A stretch of 64,000 nucleotides of DNA from NCBI GenBank assembly GCA_009667805.1, contig CM019063.1, positions 194,536,954 through 194,600,953 of the forward strand, in the 5' to 3' direction. The notes under the pieces are model-generated. The model saw only the letters and a list, made by a program, of their open reading frames with translations, had not been told where the DNA came from and searched no databases. This stretch comes from Leptobrachium leishanense. Taxonomy: Eukaryota > Chordata > Amphibia > Anura > Megophryidae. The position numbers and the translations under genes were made by a program. Of this stretch, positions 37,701-49,011 are shown piece after piece. Each line of letters starts with the position of its first letter. The first letter of the stretch is position 1.

Positions 37701-38376
37701 CGGCACGACTCCCGCCCTTCTTGAACTAGAAATAGATTGCCAAAGATTTATACGTCCTTCAGCGAGGATCGTTATATGGCGCCTTTCCAAAGGAGGTCTG
37801 CAATCTCTTCGTCCACCAGCGCTCCCTCCTCCGTGGCGAAAATCAACATTGGGGGAAAGGAGCGCTGAACGGGTGTTGAGATGAAATCTATGACAAATCC
37901 TTGTATTGTGTGTGTAACAACCATGCATCTGACGTGACTTCCTGCCATCGTGGCACACATGCAGACAAACGTCCCCCCACTTGAACATTCAAATGGTGAA
38001 TCAAAGCATGAAATACCTGGTGACCTGTATTGGAAATTGCGTCCTCCTCGATAACCTCTGAAACCTCCTGGCACGCCAGGGACGGGAGTGGGAGGGGAAG
38101 AAGTTAGAGACTCTATTCTTGGATTGGGAGGCGTCCTAAACCACGGAGCCTGAGAATTGGCGGGAGAAACCTGTCCTTGCACGGCTGGCAGCGCGACCCC
38201 CTGACCCTGCCGGCCCGAGCAAAAACCCCAGCGGTGAAAACCTTCTTTATTGAGGTACTGACCTTTTCCATGGTCGTAAAAGCTTCAGTATATTCAGACA
38301 TATCACGCAGGAAACAAAGCCCGAATAGCATCCCTTGGACTTTAGCCCCAGCTCGTAGGTCCGCTACTGCCGCCAA
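37690..38376 (-). pseudogene. DIRS-A gag, 3' part, and RT N-terminus
   Basis: The minus strand reads AAVADLRAGAKVQGMLFGLC, followed by FLRDMSEYTEAFTTMEKVST and FARAGRVRG. After that comes the region leading into RT, with VVPSSI-type sequence and shifts. The gag frame joins directly to the codons at 44750 (LLKMDPQL) when DIRS-B is taken out. Confidence 0.75.
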
Positions 38377-38940
38377 TTTTAATACACGACTCGAAGGCTC
38401 CTATCTAACATCCCAACGTGGGAGTATCCCTTCCCTCAGACCCTGGCCACCCCCTCATCCCAGTCCATAGGGGGGCGTGTCTGGAGCATCATTCCCTCTT
38501 CTTTTGCTGCTCCTCACAGAGATAAGTACTCCGTTTTATGCTCTGCAAAAATTACGTGTTTCTTTGTGTTGGAGTGAATGTTTTTTGGTTATTTCATCCC
38601 TGGGCCCGATCTACCCGGCTTCTAACCGCGGGGATTGGTGCCTGGGGCCACCTGCGAAACCGGCAATAACCGCCGTTCCGCAGATACGAATTGTCATACT
38701 AGCATTGTACATTGTACTCCCCTTGCTCGTTATTTAGGTGACCACGCTCCTGTCCCGCTTGCCCTACCACACCGGCTCCGTCCGACCGCTTGAAAACCCT
38801 TGCGCATTCCAGCCGCCTTGTTTCGCTCTCTACACACGAGGCGGGGGGGTGGAGTCTGTGGATCTCCTCACGTCTGCACTTCAGTTCAAAGCCCGGCGCC
38901 ATTTTAAACACGCGCGAGTACCTTCCAGACACGCTGCAGG

Positions 38941-40277
38941 ATGTCCCTCTCTAAACCTGACTCGGAATCTCGTTCGACCTCTCCCAGGTCTGAATCCGCC
39001 GCGAGTTCCCGACGCTCGGCCTCAGGAGACCCCCAGGCACAAGGTTCCCCCCAATGCCACCATTCAAAATCAAAGGCACGCTTTGCTGCAATGGAAGCCG
39101 CGCTCCGCTCCACCATAGCGGACACCGTGGCCTCGGCTGTATCTTTCCCTGGAGGCTGGTCCCTCCCATAGTCAGTCCTTTAGATCCCCATTCACGTCTA
39201 TGGGACCCCCACCACTTCGCCCAATTTGCGAATCTGTGGCGTCCTCACGATCTGCGACACCATATGAACCCGATTCTTTGGCCGTTGTACGGCACGGTGA
39301 TTTTGCTCCTAGAGGGGCTGGCAACCCCACAACACTGCCCTTTGACGATGGCGAGTACGTCTCGTGTAAGAGAGCCTCTGACCGCGAGGCGACAAAAGTG
39401 GTCGCTGATAAAAAGCTTGAGCCCACGGGCCGCAGCTTACTCCCAGTGTACAGCAACTCGGAGAGTGAGGAACCCGAGCATGGGGAGGATGTCGAAGCCA
39501 TTGAGCTTCACGCACCGGATGATTCCGACCTGATGGTCTAGGAGGAGCCATACGTCCCCAAACGCAATTCAACTGCGGTCATTATAGGGGACCCACAGGG
39601 CCACCCCATGTTTGACCCCGTACAGGTCACTAACCCCCAATCCACGGCATGGTCACCACAACCGCACGTCGAGAAATGGGTGGACGCACATCTGCGTCTC
39701 CCCATGGATCGAGAAACCCGGGCCAATCTGAGAGCGGAATGCCCACGTCCAACCACCGCGGGGAAAACCTGCATTACCCCGGAGGTGGACCTGGACTTTC
39801 AAAAGTAGATTACCACCAAAGGATGGTCCCCGAAACGTGGCATTGACCACACTTTTAGAGCGTGCGAGGACAAAGTGCTGGACGTGGCGGCCCCGCTAGT
39901 CCACCTCTTTGTGGCAGAGGAAGCTCGCCTACAGGGCACTAACATGGATTCAGGCATGGTGGTGGAATGGGTCCAACGCTCCTTATGCCTCCTGGGAGCT
40001 GCCAACACTGCACTGGCCGCTGAACGCAGGAAATCGATCCTGTTGAAAATGGATCCCCAACTGACCACTATGGCCAGCAAAGATATGGGCAGTGAAGCCT
40101 AAGGCCTTTTATTTGGGGAAGCATTTATTAAAAACCTTGGAAAATACGCAGGGACCTTCACCAATCTGGAAAAAGTCGACCTCCTTCAAAAAGGTCTCTG
40201 GTCCCAAGCGTGTTTTTGGGAGAGCCAGCAACTATCGGTCGTGCTGCCGGCAGAGCGGGTCCTTCCCGCAACCCTAA
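38941..40277 (+). pseudogene. DIRS-B gag-like ORF1
   Basis: Structural protein of the DIRS particle. It starts at ATG 38941 (MSLSKPDSESRSTSPRSESA, a Ser/Arg-rich N-terminus). It then shifts frame near 39180 and reads through two UAG stops (after PDDSDLMV at 39539 and DLDFQK at 39806). Conserved blocks include VEKWVDAHLRLPMDRET, LRAECPRPTT, GWSPKRGIDHTFRACEDKVL and ERRKSILLKMDPQL. A further shift near 40100 leads to the C-terminal GRASNYRSCC segment. The same blocks occur in DIRS-A and DIRS-C. Confidence 0.85.
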
Positions 40278-40429
40278 AGGCCCCGCCCAACCCTTATCTG
40301 GAGCCCAAGACTCTGGTCCCGTTGGACCATCATACCAGTCCCGAGCAGGCTGCTGGCGCAGCCGCGGCTACCGCGGTAGAGGATCCAACGATCCACGTCG
40401 TCCATCAGGTAAGCCTGCCAATCTTGATT

Positions 40430-42300
40430 CCGCATCACTCGCTCCCGGTAGGGGGTCGTTTGGGACTCTTCCCCGAGGCGTGGGCCCGTATCTCCACAGA
40501 TCCCTGGGTGCTCCAAGCCATAAAGGGGTACATGATCGACTTTGCGGCGCTCCCCCCTCCTGCGTGATCATCCACCTCCCCAGTTGCGCTTCTCAACCGA
40601 CCAGACGCTTCTGGTGCGATCAGAGGTCCGGACTAGGCTAAGGAAGGCAGCGATAGAGCGGGTGTCGGGGTCTGCCCCAAAATTCATCAGCAACCTCTTC
40701 CTATTTGCCAAAAAGGGCAGGGGACTTCGACCAGTCATCAATCTAAGGGATATCAACGAATGGGTCACGTACCAACACTTACAGATGGAAGGGGTACACA
40801 CCATGAGACTTGTTGCGTACGGGGGACTGGCTCGCGTAGCTGGATCTCAGGGATGCGTATCTGTCCGTTCCTATGGCGGTGGAATGTCGCGACTACCTGT
40901 GCTTTCCATGGAACGGAGACCTTTGGCTCTTCAAATGCCTCCCATTCGGCCTCTCGTCTGCTCCGTGGTGCTTCACGAAGCTGATGAAACCGGTTATGGC
41001 CCATCTTCGGTCCCGGGGGATACGACTGGTCATATACCTAGACGATATACTGATTATGTCGACTTCTCGATCCCGAACGTCCCTCCACGTGTCGTGGATG
41101 GTGTCCCTCCTACAGGATCTGGGGTTCCTCGTCAACGAGGAAAAGTTGCTGCTGATTCCTACCCAGTGTCTGGAATTCTTGGGTTTCACTCTGGACTCAC
41201 GATCCATGACACTCAGTATTCCAGACTCCAAGGTGAAGTCCATCCAAAAGGAGGTCTGCTCCTTGTTGAGAGTCAAGTCAACGACTCTTCGATCTCTAGC
41301 TCGAGTGGTTGGTCTTCTAGCAGCCACACGTCTGGCAGTTCTCCTGGCTCCTCTCCACTATCGGGCCCTCCAACGATTGACGGCCCGTTCTCTCCGGAAA
41401 GGCATGGCTTACCGGGACCTGGTTGCCCTCTCGGACGACGCGATTCTAGATCTGCGTTGGTGGTCAACCGGTTGGTCGGAGTGGAACTCCCGTCCGGTGA
41501 TAGACCCGATGCACATGATGGTGATCGAATCGGACGCCAGTCACCTGGGCTGGGGGGCCCGGTGCGGTCCACTGGCGACGGGGGGTCGATGGTCAACGGA
41601 GGAAACGGAACTGTACATAAACTTGCTAGAACTCCGGGCGGCTTTGTTTGCCCTTCGTTGCTTCATACGCGGCACCGTACACCGATCTATCCTACTACGC
41701 CTAGACAACTTCCCGGTGGTACGGTACATCAACGCCTTGGGAGGTCCCAGATCGCTGGCTCTAATGACTATGGCTTCACGCCTGTGGGAATTTTGCCTTC
41801 CCCGAGGCCTTTACGTAAGGGCACAATTCCTACCAGGGTTACACAACACTGTGGCGGATTGGAACTCCCGCAACTTCAAAGAGTCGGATTGGAAACACCT
41901 CCCATGGGTCTTCGGCGCTCTCTACGACTTATGGGGTCCGCTACTGGTGGACCTGTTCGCGTCTCAGCTGAACTGTCAGTTTCAGAGGTTTTTCAGCTGG
42001 AGACCGGACCCGGAGGCGACAGACGCACTCCTACAGAATTGGTTGACGGCTCGCCTCTACGCCTTTCCACCGTTCCGACTGCTCGGAGCCGTACTGGGCA
42101 AACTTTGCTCGTCCCCATCGGAATTAGTTCTCATCGCGCCATGGTGGCCGATGCAACCATGGTTCCCGACGATGCTAGAATTGTCCATGGACATAGTGTG
42201 GTTTCTGCCTTGGTCTCGGGACCTACTCCTAGATCCGTGCGGTCTCCCTCACCCGCTGCTCCTAGAGGGTCGACTGCCTCTGATGGCCTGGCTTGTTTCA
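40430..42300 (+). pseudogene. DIRS-B reverse transcriptase/RNase H
   Basis: The N-terminal block VGGRLGLFPEAWARISTDPW (about 40447) is in one frame and SNLFLFAKKGRGLRPVINLR (about 40690) in a second. The rest, from about 40825, is in a third, after a UAG at about 40837. Motifs: LDLRDAYLSVP (catalytic Asp), CLPFGLSSAPWCFTKLMKPV, IRLVIYLDDILIM (YLDD at 41035), DLGFLVNEEK and LEFLGFTLDS. The RNase H part has VIESDASHLGWGARC, ELRAALFALRCF, LRLDNFPVVRYIN and VADWNSR, so its D-E-D-D core looks intact. From 40873 the frame is open for 527 codons, so only the 5' part is broken. Confidence 0.9.
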
Positions 42301-43229
42301 GGTTCGCCTGGCAACGCTATGAGCTTTTGGACGCAGCTGCAGAACTGCTCCGACTCGCCTGGGCTCTGGGCACCAGAAACGCATACCGTTCTGCCTGGGA
42401 CAGCTGGCACCGCTGGTGTGTGGGACCGGGTCAGGATTCCATTTCAGCTCCTTTAGGATCCGTATGGGATTTCCTGGCCTCACAATTCAACGGGGGTTTG
42501 GCCTTTCGGACAGTCAATGTATACCGATCCGCTAGCTCGGCTGGTCATGTCGGGTTTGACGGCGTTCCGGCTGGACGTCATCCCTTGGTTTGCCGTCTGT
42601 TGAAAGGGGTCAGACTTTCCCGTCCTCCCTTGCCCAGATACACCTCCACCTGGGATGTTTCGGTGGTCTTGCTGTTTCTGCGTTCTTGGCCGGATAACGA
42701 GGGTCTATCATTACGACAGCTATCCGCCAAACTGCTGGTGTTGTTTGATTTCATGCAAACGAGTCAGTGACGTAAGAGCACTGGATTTCCAGATCCGCTC
42801 CTTCGTTCCAGAGGGGGTTCGTTTTGATGTGTCCCATAGGACCAAGACGTCCCTCTCTTTTAGGTTTTCTACCCAGCGTTCCCGTCGGAACCATTGTGTC
42901 CAGTCCGGTGTTAAAGGACTTATGAGTCTCGTACGGGGTCGCTAAGGATGGTCATGGCTTTGCCATTGTTCGTGTCCTTTCGCTCCCCTCACGCTCCGGT
43001 GTCCACCTCCACTTTAGCACGGTGGGCTCGTTGGTTGTTGTCTTTGGCGGGGGTCGACACCTCCCATTTCAGGGCGCATTCCATCAGGGGCGCGGCTGCG
43101 TCCAAGGCCTACGCGATGGGTTGTTGTTTGGAAGATATCATGAAGGCGGCGGATTGGACGAGAGAATCGACTTTCCGCACCTTCTATTTTCCTCAGGCTC
43201 CGCATTGGTCGGAGGATTTGTTGCGTTGA
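42260..43229 (+). pseudogene. DIRS-B tyrosine recombinase
   Basis: Overlaps the end of RT/RNase H in another frame, as usual in DIRS. It contains LGTRNAYRSAWDSWHRWCVG, FRTVNVYRSASSAGH and PPLPRYTSTWDVSVVL. A frame change near 42760 leads to LISCKRVSDVRALDFQIRSF, with the first catalytic Arg. A second change near 42945 leads to PVSTSTLARWARWLLSLAGV, then FRAHSIRGAAASKA (H-x-x-R) and STFRTFYFPQAPHW (Tyr). The Arg, His, Arg and Tyr are all visible, but two frameshifts break the gene. Confidence 0.88.
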
Positions 43230-43261
43230 ACAAGCAAATAGGAGCCTCCGTCGTGTCTTAA

Positions 43262-43335
43262 AATTACCAAATTTTCCTATCCGGTGACGGAAAGTTTGGA
43301 TTTTAATAAAGACTCGGAAGCGAGTATTTCCCGCC
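43262..43335. repeat. DIRS-B inner inverted repeat, left arm
   Basis: AATTACCAAATTTTCCTATC through GACTCGGAAGCGAGTATTT is repeated inverted at 44675-44750, the extreme 3' end of the element. The arms are almost identical, with one visible difference (GGAAGCGAG versus GGAGGCGAG). Confidence 0.85.
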
Positions 43336-43563
43336 TCCCCACCCGTTGTGGGTTGTGTGGACGCTTCGTTCTCCATATACCGGTTGTTATTTTGATGTGG
43401 AATGGGGCGCCCGCGTACTGTCGTGCTACCGCGCTTACTGAATGCTTGCATGTGTATGTCAGGATTTGGGGACGATTAGTCTTCCCGTCGTGTTGACCTG
43501 GCTTTCGTGTTTGTTTCCTTTCAGGACCTTGAACCGCTGGTCAGAAGTTTTCTCAGTTTCCTA

Positions 43564-44470
43564 TAGGGATGCACCGATACCACTTTAAGACCGAGTACGA
43601 GTACCGATACTTTTTAAAAGTACTCACCGATACCGAGTACCGATACTTTTCTTTAATGTCATGTGACGCTTTCCAATAAGAACAGACCATATAAAAAGGC
43701 CCCAGCTCACGTGTGTGTGTGTGTGTATATATATATATATTCATACTGCCCCAGCTTATGGATATGCACCCCCAGCTCATGGATATGCCCCCCAGCTCAC
43801 ACATTGATATGCTCCAGCTCATGGTTATGCCCCCCAGCTCACACATTGATATGCCCCCCATCTCATGGATATGCCCCCAGCTCACGGGTATGCCCCCCAG
43901 CTCGGACCCCCCCCCGACGATACTTACCTTCCTGAGCGCCGCCGGGAATGTCTCCGCGCGTGTGCTCGTTGGAAGGACCCCAGCCGTGACCACGTGGGAC
44001 CATGTGATCACGGCTGGGGTCCTTCCAAGGAGCGCGCGCGGGGAAACTTTCCCGGCGTCGCCCAGGAAGGTAAGTATCATCGCGTAGAGCAGCTGCAGGG
44101 CCTATCTGCATTCAGACAGGCCCTGCAGCTGCTCAGTGTGTTTATACTTACCTTCCTGGGCGCTGCCGGAAAGCTTCTGTGCGCGCGCTCCTTGGAAGGA
44201 CCCCAGCCATGATCACATGGTCGCGGCTGGGGTCCTTCCAACGAGCGCCGCGCGGAGACATTCCGGCGGCGCCCAGGAAGGTAAGTATCGCAGGGGCGGC
44301 TGTCTGAATGCCGATAGAGCATTTGGACAGCCGCCGCAGCCCCTCGGATGCCGGCTCAATGCCGGCTTCCGGTATCGGAAAAAATATCGGGGGGTACTGC
44401 AGGAGTACTAAGTACTCCTGCAGTACCCAGTATCGGCCCCGATACCGATACTAGTATCGGTGCAACCCTA
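43564..44470. mobile_element. hAT-type MITE with 8-bp TSD, inside DIRS-B
   Basis: Ends are TAGGGATGCACCGATACC and, inverted, TAGGGTTGCACCGATAC. The perfect duplication GTTTCCTA lies at 43556-43563 and 44471-44478. The 907-bp interior holds (TG)n(TA)n, then tandem units of the CCAGCTCATGGATATGCCCC motif (43741-43905), then GC-rich inverted repeats with GACCCCAGCCGTGATCACA-type arms. It has no coding. It sits between the two inner inverted repeats of DIRS-B. Confidence 0.92.
43741..43905 (-). repeat. Minisatellite units inside the hAT MITE
   Basis: Read on the minus strand, the units are TATCCATGAGCTGGGG and TATCAATGTGTGAGCTGGGG. The second differs at one base from the unit in the MITE at 240-682. 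About seven irregular units of 17-25 bp. Confidence 0.85.
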
Positions 44471-44749
44471 GTTTCCTACCTTCCCTGTGGACCCTACTGC
44501 ATTGATTGAGTTCTACTGAGCTGTTCGGAGCGCTATAAAGAGGAAATGATGCTCCAGACACGCCCCCCCCCCCCCATGGACTGGGATGAGGGGGTGGCCA
44601 GGGTCTGAGGGAAGGGATACTCCCACGTTGGGATGTTAGGTGTTTTTTTTGTTAAATTCTGTTAAATAAAGAGATAAGCAAATACTCGCCTCCGAGTCTT
44701 TATTAAAATCCAAACTTTCCGTCACCGGATAGGAAAATTTGGTAATTGC

Positions 44750-45687
44750 GGATCCATTTTTAATAGTATACATTTACGCCTCTCCGTTGCAAGCACAGTG
44801 TTGGTGTTGCCAACAATACTAAGGGCTCTTGGGACCCAGCTAGTCACGTCATATGGGTCAAAGGTGGCATCAGCTAATTTGGCTTGTTCAGCCACATCAA
44901 GGAGTTTAGTAAGCGGACCGACTGTGTCCAGCAGCTTATCTTGGCAATTTTTAAACGCTAGATCAATTCCCCTTTTCTGGGACCAGCCTTTAGGCTCGAC
45001 AAATTTTATAAATTTCTGGTCAATTTCCGGTGTCAAGCATGCTTTACCTACAGTAGTAGGCCGGGGACACTCCGCTCTAATTTTATTTCTTGAGGCCTTG
45101 TCTAAAGGCCTTCACACTCAGGCATCTACCCAAGCCTCTACGTGCAGGATGTGGGTCGACTCCACCGAGCGAGGGGGAGCTAGGTCTTCCGCGGTGAACC
45201 TAGAGTTCCCCATCGGGTTGTAAATGGACAAAGCGGTATCAGATGCTTGACGGGGTTGTAAAGCAGGGTCTGTAAAATCGCCATCTGAAGCGTAAACTTC
45301 TAAAGCATCCTCTCTGTTAACCTTTTCCTCTGAAAGGGAGGGATTCTCAAGGCCACGGGAGGTGGAAGGGTAAATTTTAGAATGACCGGGATCAGTGTGT
45401 TTTATACGCTTAGCAGAGTCTGACTCCATATGGTGAGTCTTATGAGTGCACTTTTTGGGAGTGAGGGACCCAGACATTGAATCCCCGGGCAGGGATGCCA
45501 GCCCTCTGCTTATGTTTATCAATGGGCTGTTTCCCCGTGGTCAGGGGAGGATCGGAGGGCCTCACGCGGTGAGAGAATTGCCCATTTCATTATTTGGCTG
45601 AATTGAAATAACCTCAAGTCGAGCATCAGTAATGGCCTCCTGGAGGGATTGCTTTAATGTAGAGGAAAGGGCCGAAACTGCCTTTAA
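44750..45687 (-). pseudogene. DIRS-A gag, middle part
   Basis: The minus strand from 45522 reads VEAWVDA, then a changed segment, GRPTT-type sequence, PEIDQKFIKFVEPKGWSQKR and GIDLAFKNCQDKLLDTVGPL. It ends TERRKCILLKMDPQL at about 44750. The N-terminal part continues at 45522-45687, up to the TTAA where piggyBac entered. It matches DIRS-B gag block by block. Confidence 0.85.
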
Positions 45688-45694
45688 CCCCTTA

Positions 45695-45765
45695 AGGACG
45701 CAGGGCGTACCATGCCGTCCTGCACCACGTGGGCTTTAATGCCGCAGGACGGCATGGTACGCCCC
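45695..45765. repeat. Subterminal hairpin of piggyBac
   Basis: CAGGGCGTACCATGCCGTCC is followed, 25 bases on, by GGACGGCATGGTACGCC, giving a near-perfect inverted repeat of about 20 bp next to the left end. Such subterminal repeats are often transposase binding sites (inference). Confidence 0.75.
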
Positions 45766-46129
45766 GCGGCGTTTGGAGCCCCTGTGCGCCGAAAAACGGC
45801 CCGCCTCCCTTCCCACAATGCTGATCGCTGGCTGGGGGTCTGCCTGACACCCGGGCAGACCCTCCCAGCTGGCGATCGGCATTCTGGGAAATGAGGCGGG
45901 CCGTTTCCCTCGTGGAATCGGCAAGCCTGCCAATCCGGCGCCTGGAGCTGTCAGTTGCAGCGGTGACAAGCTGTCACCTCTGCAACTGTCAGAATGTCTC
46001 AGCCAATGATGTTGCATTGGCTGAGACATTGTCTCTGCCCCTTTCTCCTGCTCCTCATTGCGATCTGAGGAGCAGAGAGAGAGAGACAGAGCAGAGAGGA
46101 GAAGGAAGAAAAAAAACCCAGGCACTACC

Positions 46130-46600
46130 TAAAACCCCAGGCACTGTACCCCAGGCACTGTACCCCACACCCCAGGCAGTGTACCCCACCTGGCACTACC
46201 CCACCTGGCAGTGTACCCCCCTGGCACTGTACCCCCCAGGCACCTACTGGCACTGTACCCCCCAGGCACTACCTACTGGCACTGTACCCACCTGGCAGTG
46301 TACCCCACCTGGCAGTGTACCCCACCTGGCAGTGTATCCCCACTGGCACCTACTGGCACTGTACCCCCCAGGCACTACCTACTGGCACTGTACCCTCCTG
46401 GCACAGTACCCCCTGGCTGAAAAAAAAATCCCCAGGCACAGTACCCCCTGGCTGAAAAAAAAAAAAAAAAAAAAAACCTGAAAAAAAAACCCAGGTACAG
46501 TACCTCCTGGCTGGCACTGTACCCTCCTGGCACAGTACCCCCTGGCTGAAAAAAACCTGAAAAAAAACCCAGGCACTGTACCCCCTGGCCTGCAGTGTAC
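46130..46600 (+). repeat. Degenerate tandem repeat, CCCCCAGGCACTGTA-type
   Basis: About 25 irregular units containing GGCACTGTACCCC or GGCAGTGTACCCC, broken by poly-A runs (46450-46475). It lies between the left end of piggyBac and the transposase ATG. Confidence 0.85.
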
Positions 46601-46604
46601 CCCT

Positions 46605-46800
46605 GATTGAGAACCCGCATTGGCATACGACCCTTTGGCATTTCTGACTACCCGCATTGGCGTACGACCCCTGGCATTTCTGACTACCCACATTGGCATA
46701 CGACCCCTGGCATTTCTGACTACCCGCAATGGCATACGACCCCTGGCATTTCTGACTACCCATATTGGCATACGACCCCGTGGCATTCCTGACTACCCTT
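46605..46800 (+). repeat. 36-bp tandem repeat in piggyBac leader
   Basis: About five units of TTTCTGACTACCCGCATTGG plus CGTACGACCCCTGGCA, ending about 110 bp before the transposase ATG. Confidence 0.88.
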
Positions 46801-46908
46801 GTCTAGATAGATAGAAGTACCGGCCACTACAAGGACCGGAAGGGCTTAGTTTAGGTGTTCTAATATTTTGTGTACTTGACCCCATCAGTTCCCCGACCTC
46901 CCATAAAA

Positions 46909-48620
46909 ATGTCCTCCCGCTTTTATTCCCCAGAAGAGGCATATGAGATCCTGGCCGCCTCTGAGAGCGACGCTCTCGCCGACAGTGACACCCTCACAGC
47001 CTCTGATATAGAGCCCCTTAGTGAACCCTCCAGTGATGGTGACCCCCCACCATCTACTGGGAGGCACGAGAGCATTTGGGTACCCCCAAATATGGCTGCC
47101 CCAGAAATACCCCCATTTCTAGCGACTCCTGGCATCACAGTAAGGGTAGAGGACTGTGAGCCAGTGAGCTTTTTTAACCTGTTTATGTCGGACGATGTAT
47201 TCGAGATGGTGGTTGAGTAAACCAACCTGTTTGCCAACCAGTATCTTGATGCGCATCCGAATTCACATCGCCACAGACGTAACAAGTGGCACCCAACGGA
47301 TGTGATAGAGTTAAAAAAAATTTGGGCTTTAACCCTCGTAATGGGAATAGTGAAGAAGCCAAGTATCCGGTCTTACTGGCACAAAAACCCCATCCTGGCT
47401 ACTCCACTATTCCCAAGGGTTATGAAGAGGGAGAGATACGAAAATCTCATGCGATTCCTCCATTTTAATGACAACGCACTGTGCCCACCAAGAAACGACC
47501 CAATGCATGACCGCCTCTATAAAATTCGGCCCCTTATCAGTCTTATATCTGCCAAATTCACCGATAATTATGTTCCCGACCAAAATATATCTGTAGACGA
47601 GTCCCTTATGAAATTCAAAGGCAGACTGCTCTTCAAGCAGTATATCCCAAGCAAGCGATCCCGGTATGGCGTCAAATTTTATAAATTGTGTGAGTCCACA
47701 ACAGGCTACACCTGGGCGTTTAGAATATACGAAGGGAAAGCTAGCCACCTTGACCCCCCAGGATGCCCCGATTGTATTGGCACCAGTGGAAAAATTGTGT
47801 GGGATTTGGTCTATCCCCTATTCAACAAGGGCTATCATTTATGGGTCAAAAACTATTACACCAGTATCGACCTATTTAAAAATTTATATTGTTTTGAGAC
47901 CCTTGCGTGTGGCACAGTGCGGAAGAATCGCAGAGGTTTTCCCCAAATCCTGACAGCAGGCAAAAAAAGTAGAGGCTCCTCTTCATCTCTACGTCAGGAA
48001 GAAGTGCTAGCCCTTCGGTTCACCGATAAGAAGGATGTATACATGTTATCTACAGTGCATGACGAAAGTACAGTGCCAGTGCCTGTGAGAGGGAGGACTG
48101 AGCCACTGGAAAAGCCGAAGTGCATTGTAGATTACAGCAAGTTTATGGGGGAGTAGACTTGGCTGATCAATGTATACAGCGTTATCTGGTGAACCGAAAG
48201 ACTAGGGCATGGTACAAGAAGATTGCCATCTATTTGACCGAGATAGCAATTTTCAATGCGTATGTGCTCTACAAGCAAGCAGCAGTACAAAAGCCATATC
48301 CCTTCCTAGAATTCATGCTTGAGATCATATCCCAATTTATCCTAACCCCGGCCCCCGTTACATCCGCTTTGGAATCAGGAGATCTCCAAAGATTAAGCGG
48401 CAGACACTTTCCTTCCCGAGTCCCTCCCACCCGCTGTAAAAAGTCCCCCAGAAAAAGTGTCGTGTCTGCCGCAAGAAAGGAATCCGAAAGGATTCTAGTT
48501 ATTATTGCCCTACCTGCCCATCTCTACCTGGCCTCTGCATAACCGAGTGCTTCAAAATTTATCCTACCGAGCTAAATTACTAAATCCCCTTTTCTGCTTT
48601 GTCCCGATTACCCTTTGCTG
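46909..48620 (+). pseudogene. piggyBac transposase, broken
   Basis: Starts at ATG 46909 (MSSRFYSPEEAYEILAASES, acidic N-terminus). A UAA at 47218 interrupts VVE-TNLFANQ. The same frame then stays open to 48156. Family blocks: GIVKKPSIRSYW, RYENLMRFLHFND, NISVDESLMKFKGR (first catalytic Asp), RYGVKFYKLCESTTGYTWAF and YTSIDLFKNL. The usual D-N before YTS is K-N here (WVKNYYTS), so the second catalytic Asp appears lost. A one-base deletion near 48146 puts GVDLADQCIQRY (third Asp) in another frame. A further shift near 48440 reaches the Cys-rich C-terminus (KCRVCRKKGIRKDSSYYCPT, then CPSLPGLC). Confidence 0.92.
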
Positions 48621-48795
48621 CCTGTACCGACTCATTGGCTTGTTATACCGACTACCCTTTGTTTGCTGCCTGTACCGACTCATTGGCTTGTTATACCGAC
48701 TACTCTTTGTTTGCTGCCTGTACCGACTCATTGGCTTGTTATACCGACTACTCTTTGTTTGCTGCCTGTACCGACTCATGGCTTGTTATAACGAC
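48605..48795 (+). repeat. 48-bp tandem repeat, four units
   Basis: Units contain GCTGCCTGTACCGACTCATT, GGCTTGTTATACCGACTACT and CTTTGTTT. The period of 48 keeps frames open on both strands. It directly follows the transposase C-terminus. Confidence 0.9.
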
Positions 48796-49011
48796 TACTC
48801 TGACTTCTGGAATCCCCTGAATTTGGCCTGTCCCTGTTTACGTTAAGCCCAGCTATTCTAAAGTGGCTGCACCAAACAACTCAAAATACTAATTTAGAAT
48901 CATTGGCGCGTCATCTTTGGAGCAATATTCTTTCTTGGCGTGCCATGTTCTCTCAAAGTCGACATAAATCCTGAAAATCACTTGTCAAATTACCAAAAAA
49001 GTAAGTAAAAA

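Larger units (their letters stand above)
38377..44750 (+). mobile_element. DIRS-B retrotransposon, plus strand, inserted in DIRS-A
   Basis: The left end (38385-38520, ACATCCCAACGTGGGAGTAT and CCCTGGCCACCCCCTCATCC) is repeated inverted at 44545-44660. A further inverted pair (GACGGAAAGTTTGGATTTTA) frames 43262-44750. The order is gag, RT/RNase H, tyrosine recombinase, all on +. It split the DIRS-A gag at an AATT: left flank GCCGCCAATT, right flank AATTGCGGATCC. Removing it restores one open frame across that junction. The length is 6.37 kb including a 907-bp hAT element. Confidence 0.9.

Noticed and set aside
46350..46814. Repetitive open frames (GSQKCQGSYAN or FLTTRIGIRP repeats)
   Set aside because: They are read-through of 36-bp and CACTGTACC tandem repeats in the piggyBac leader, not genes.
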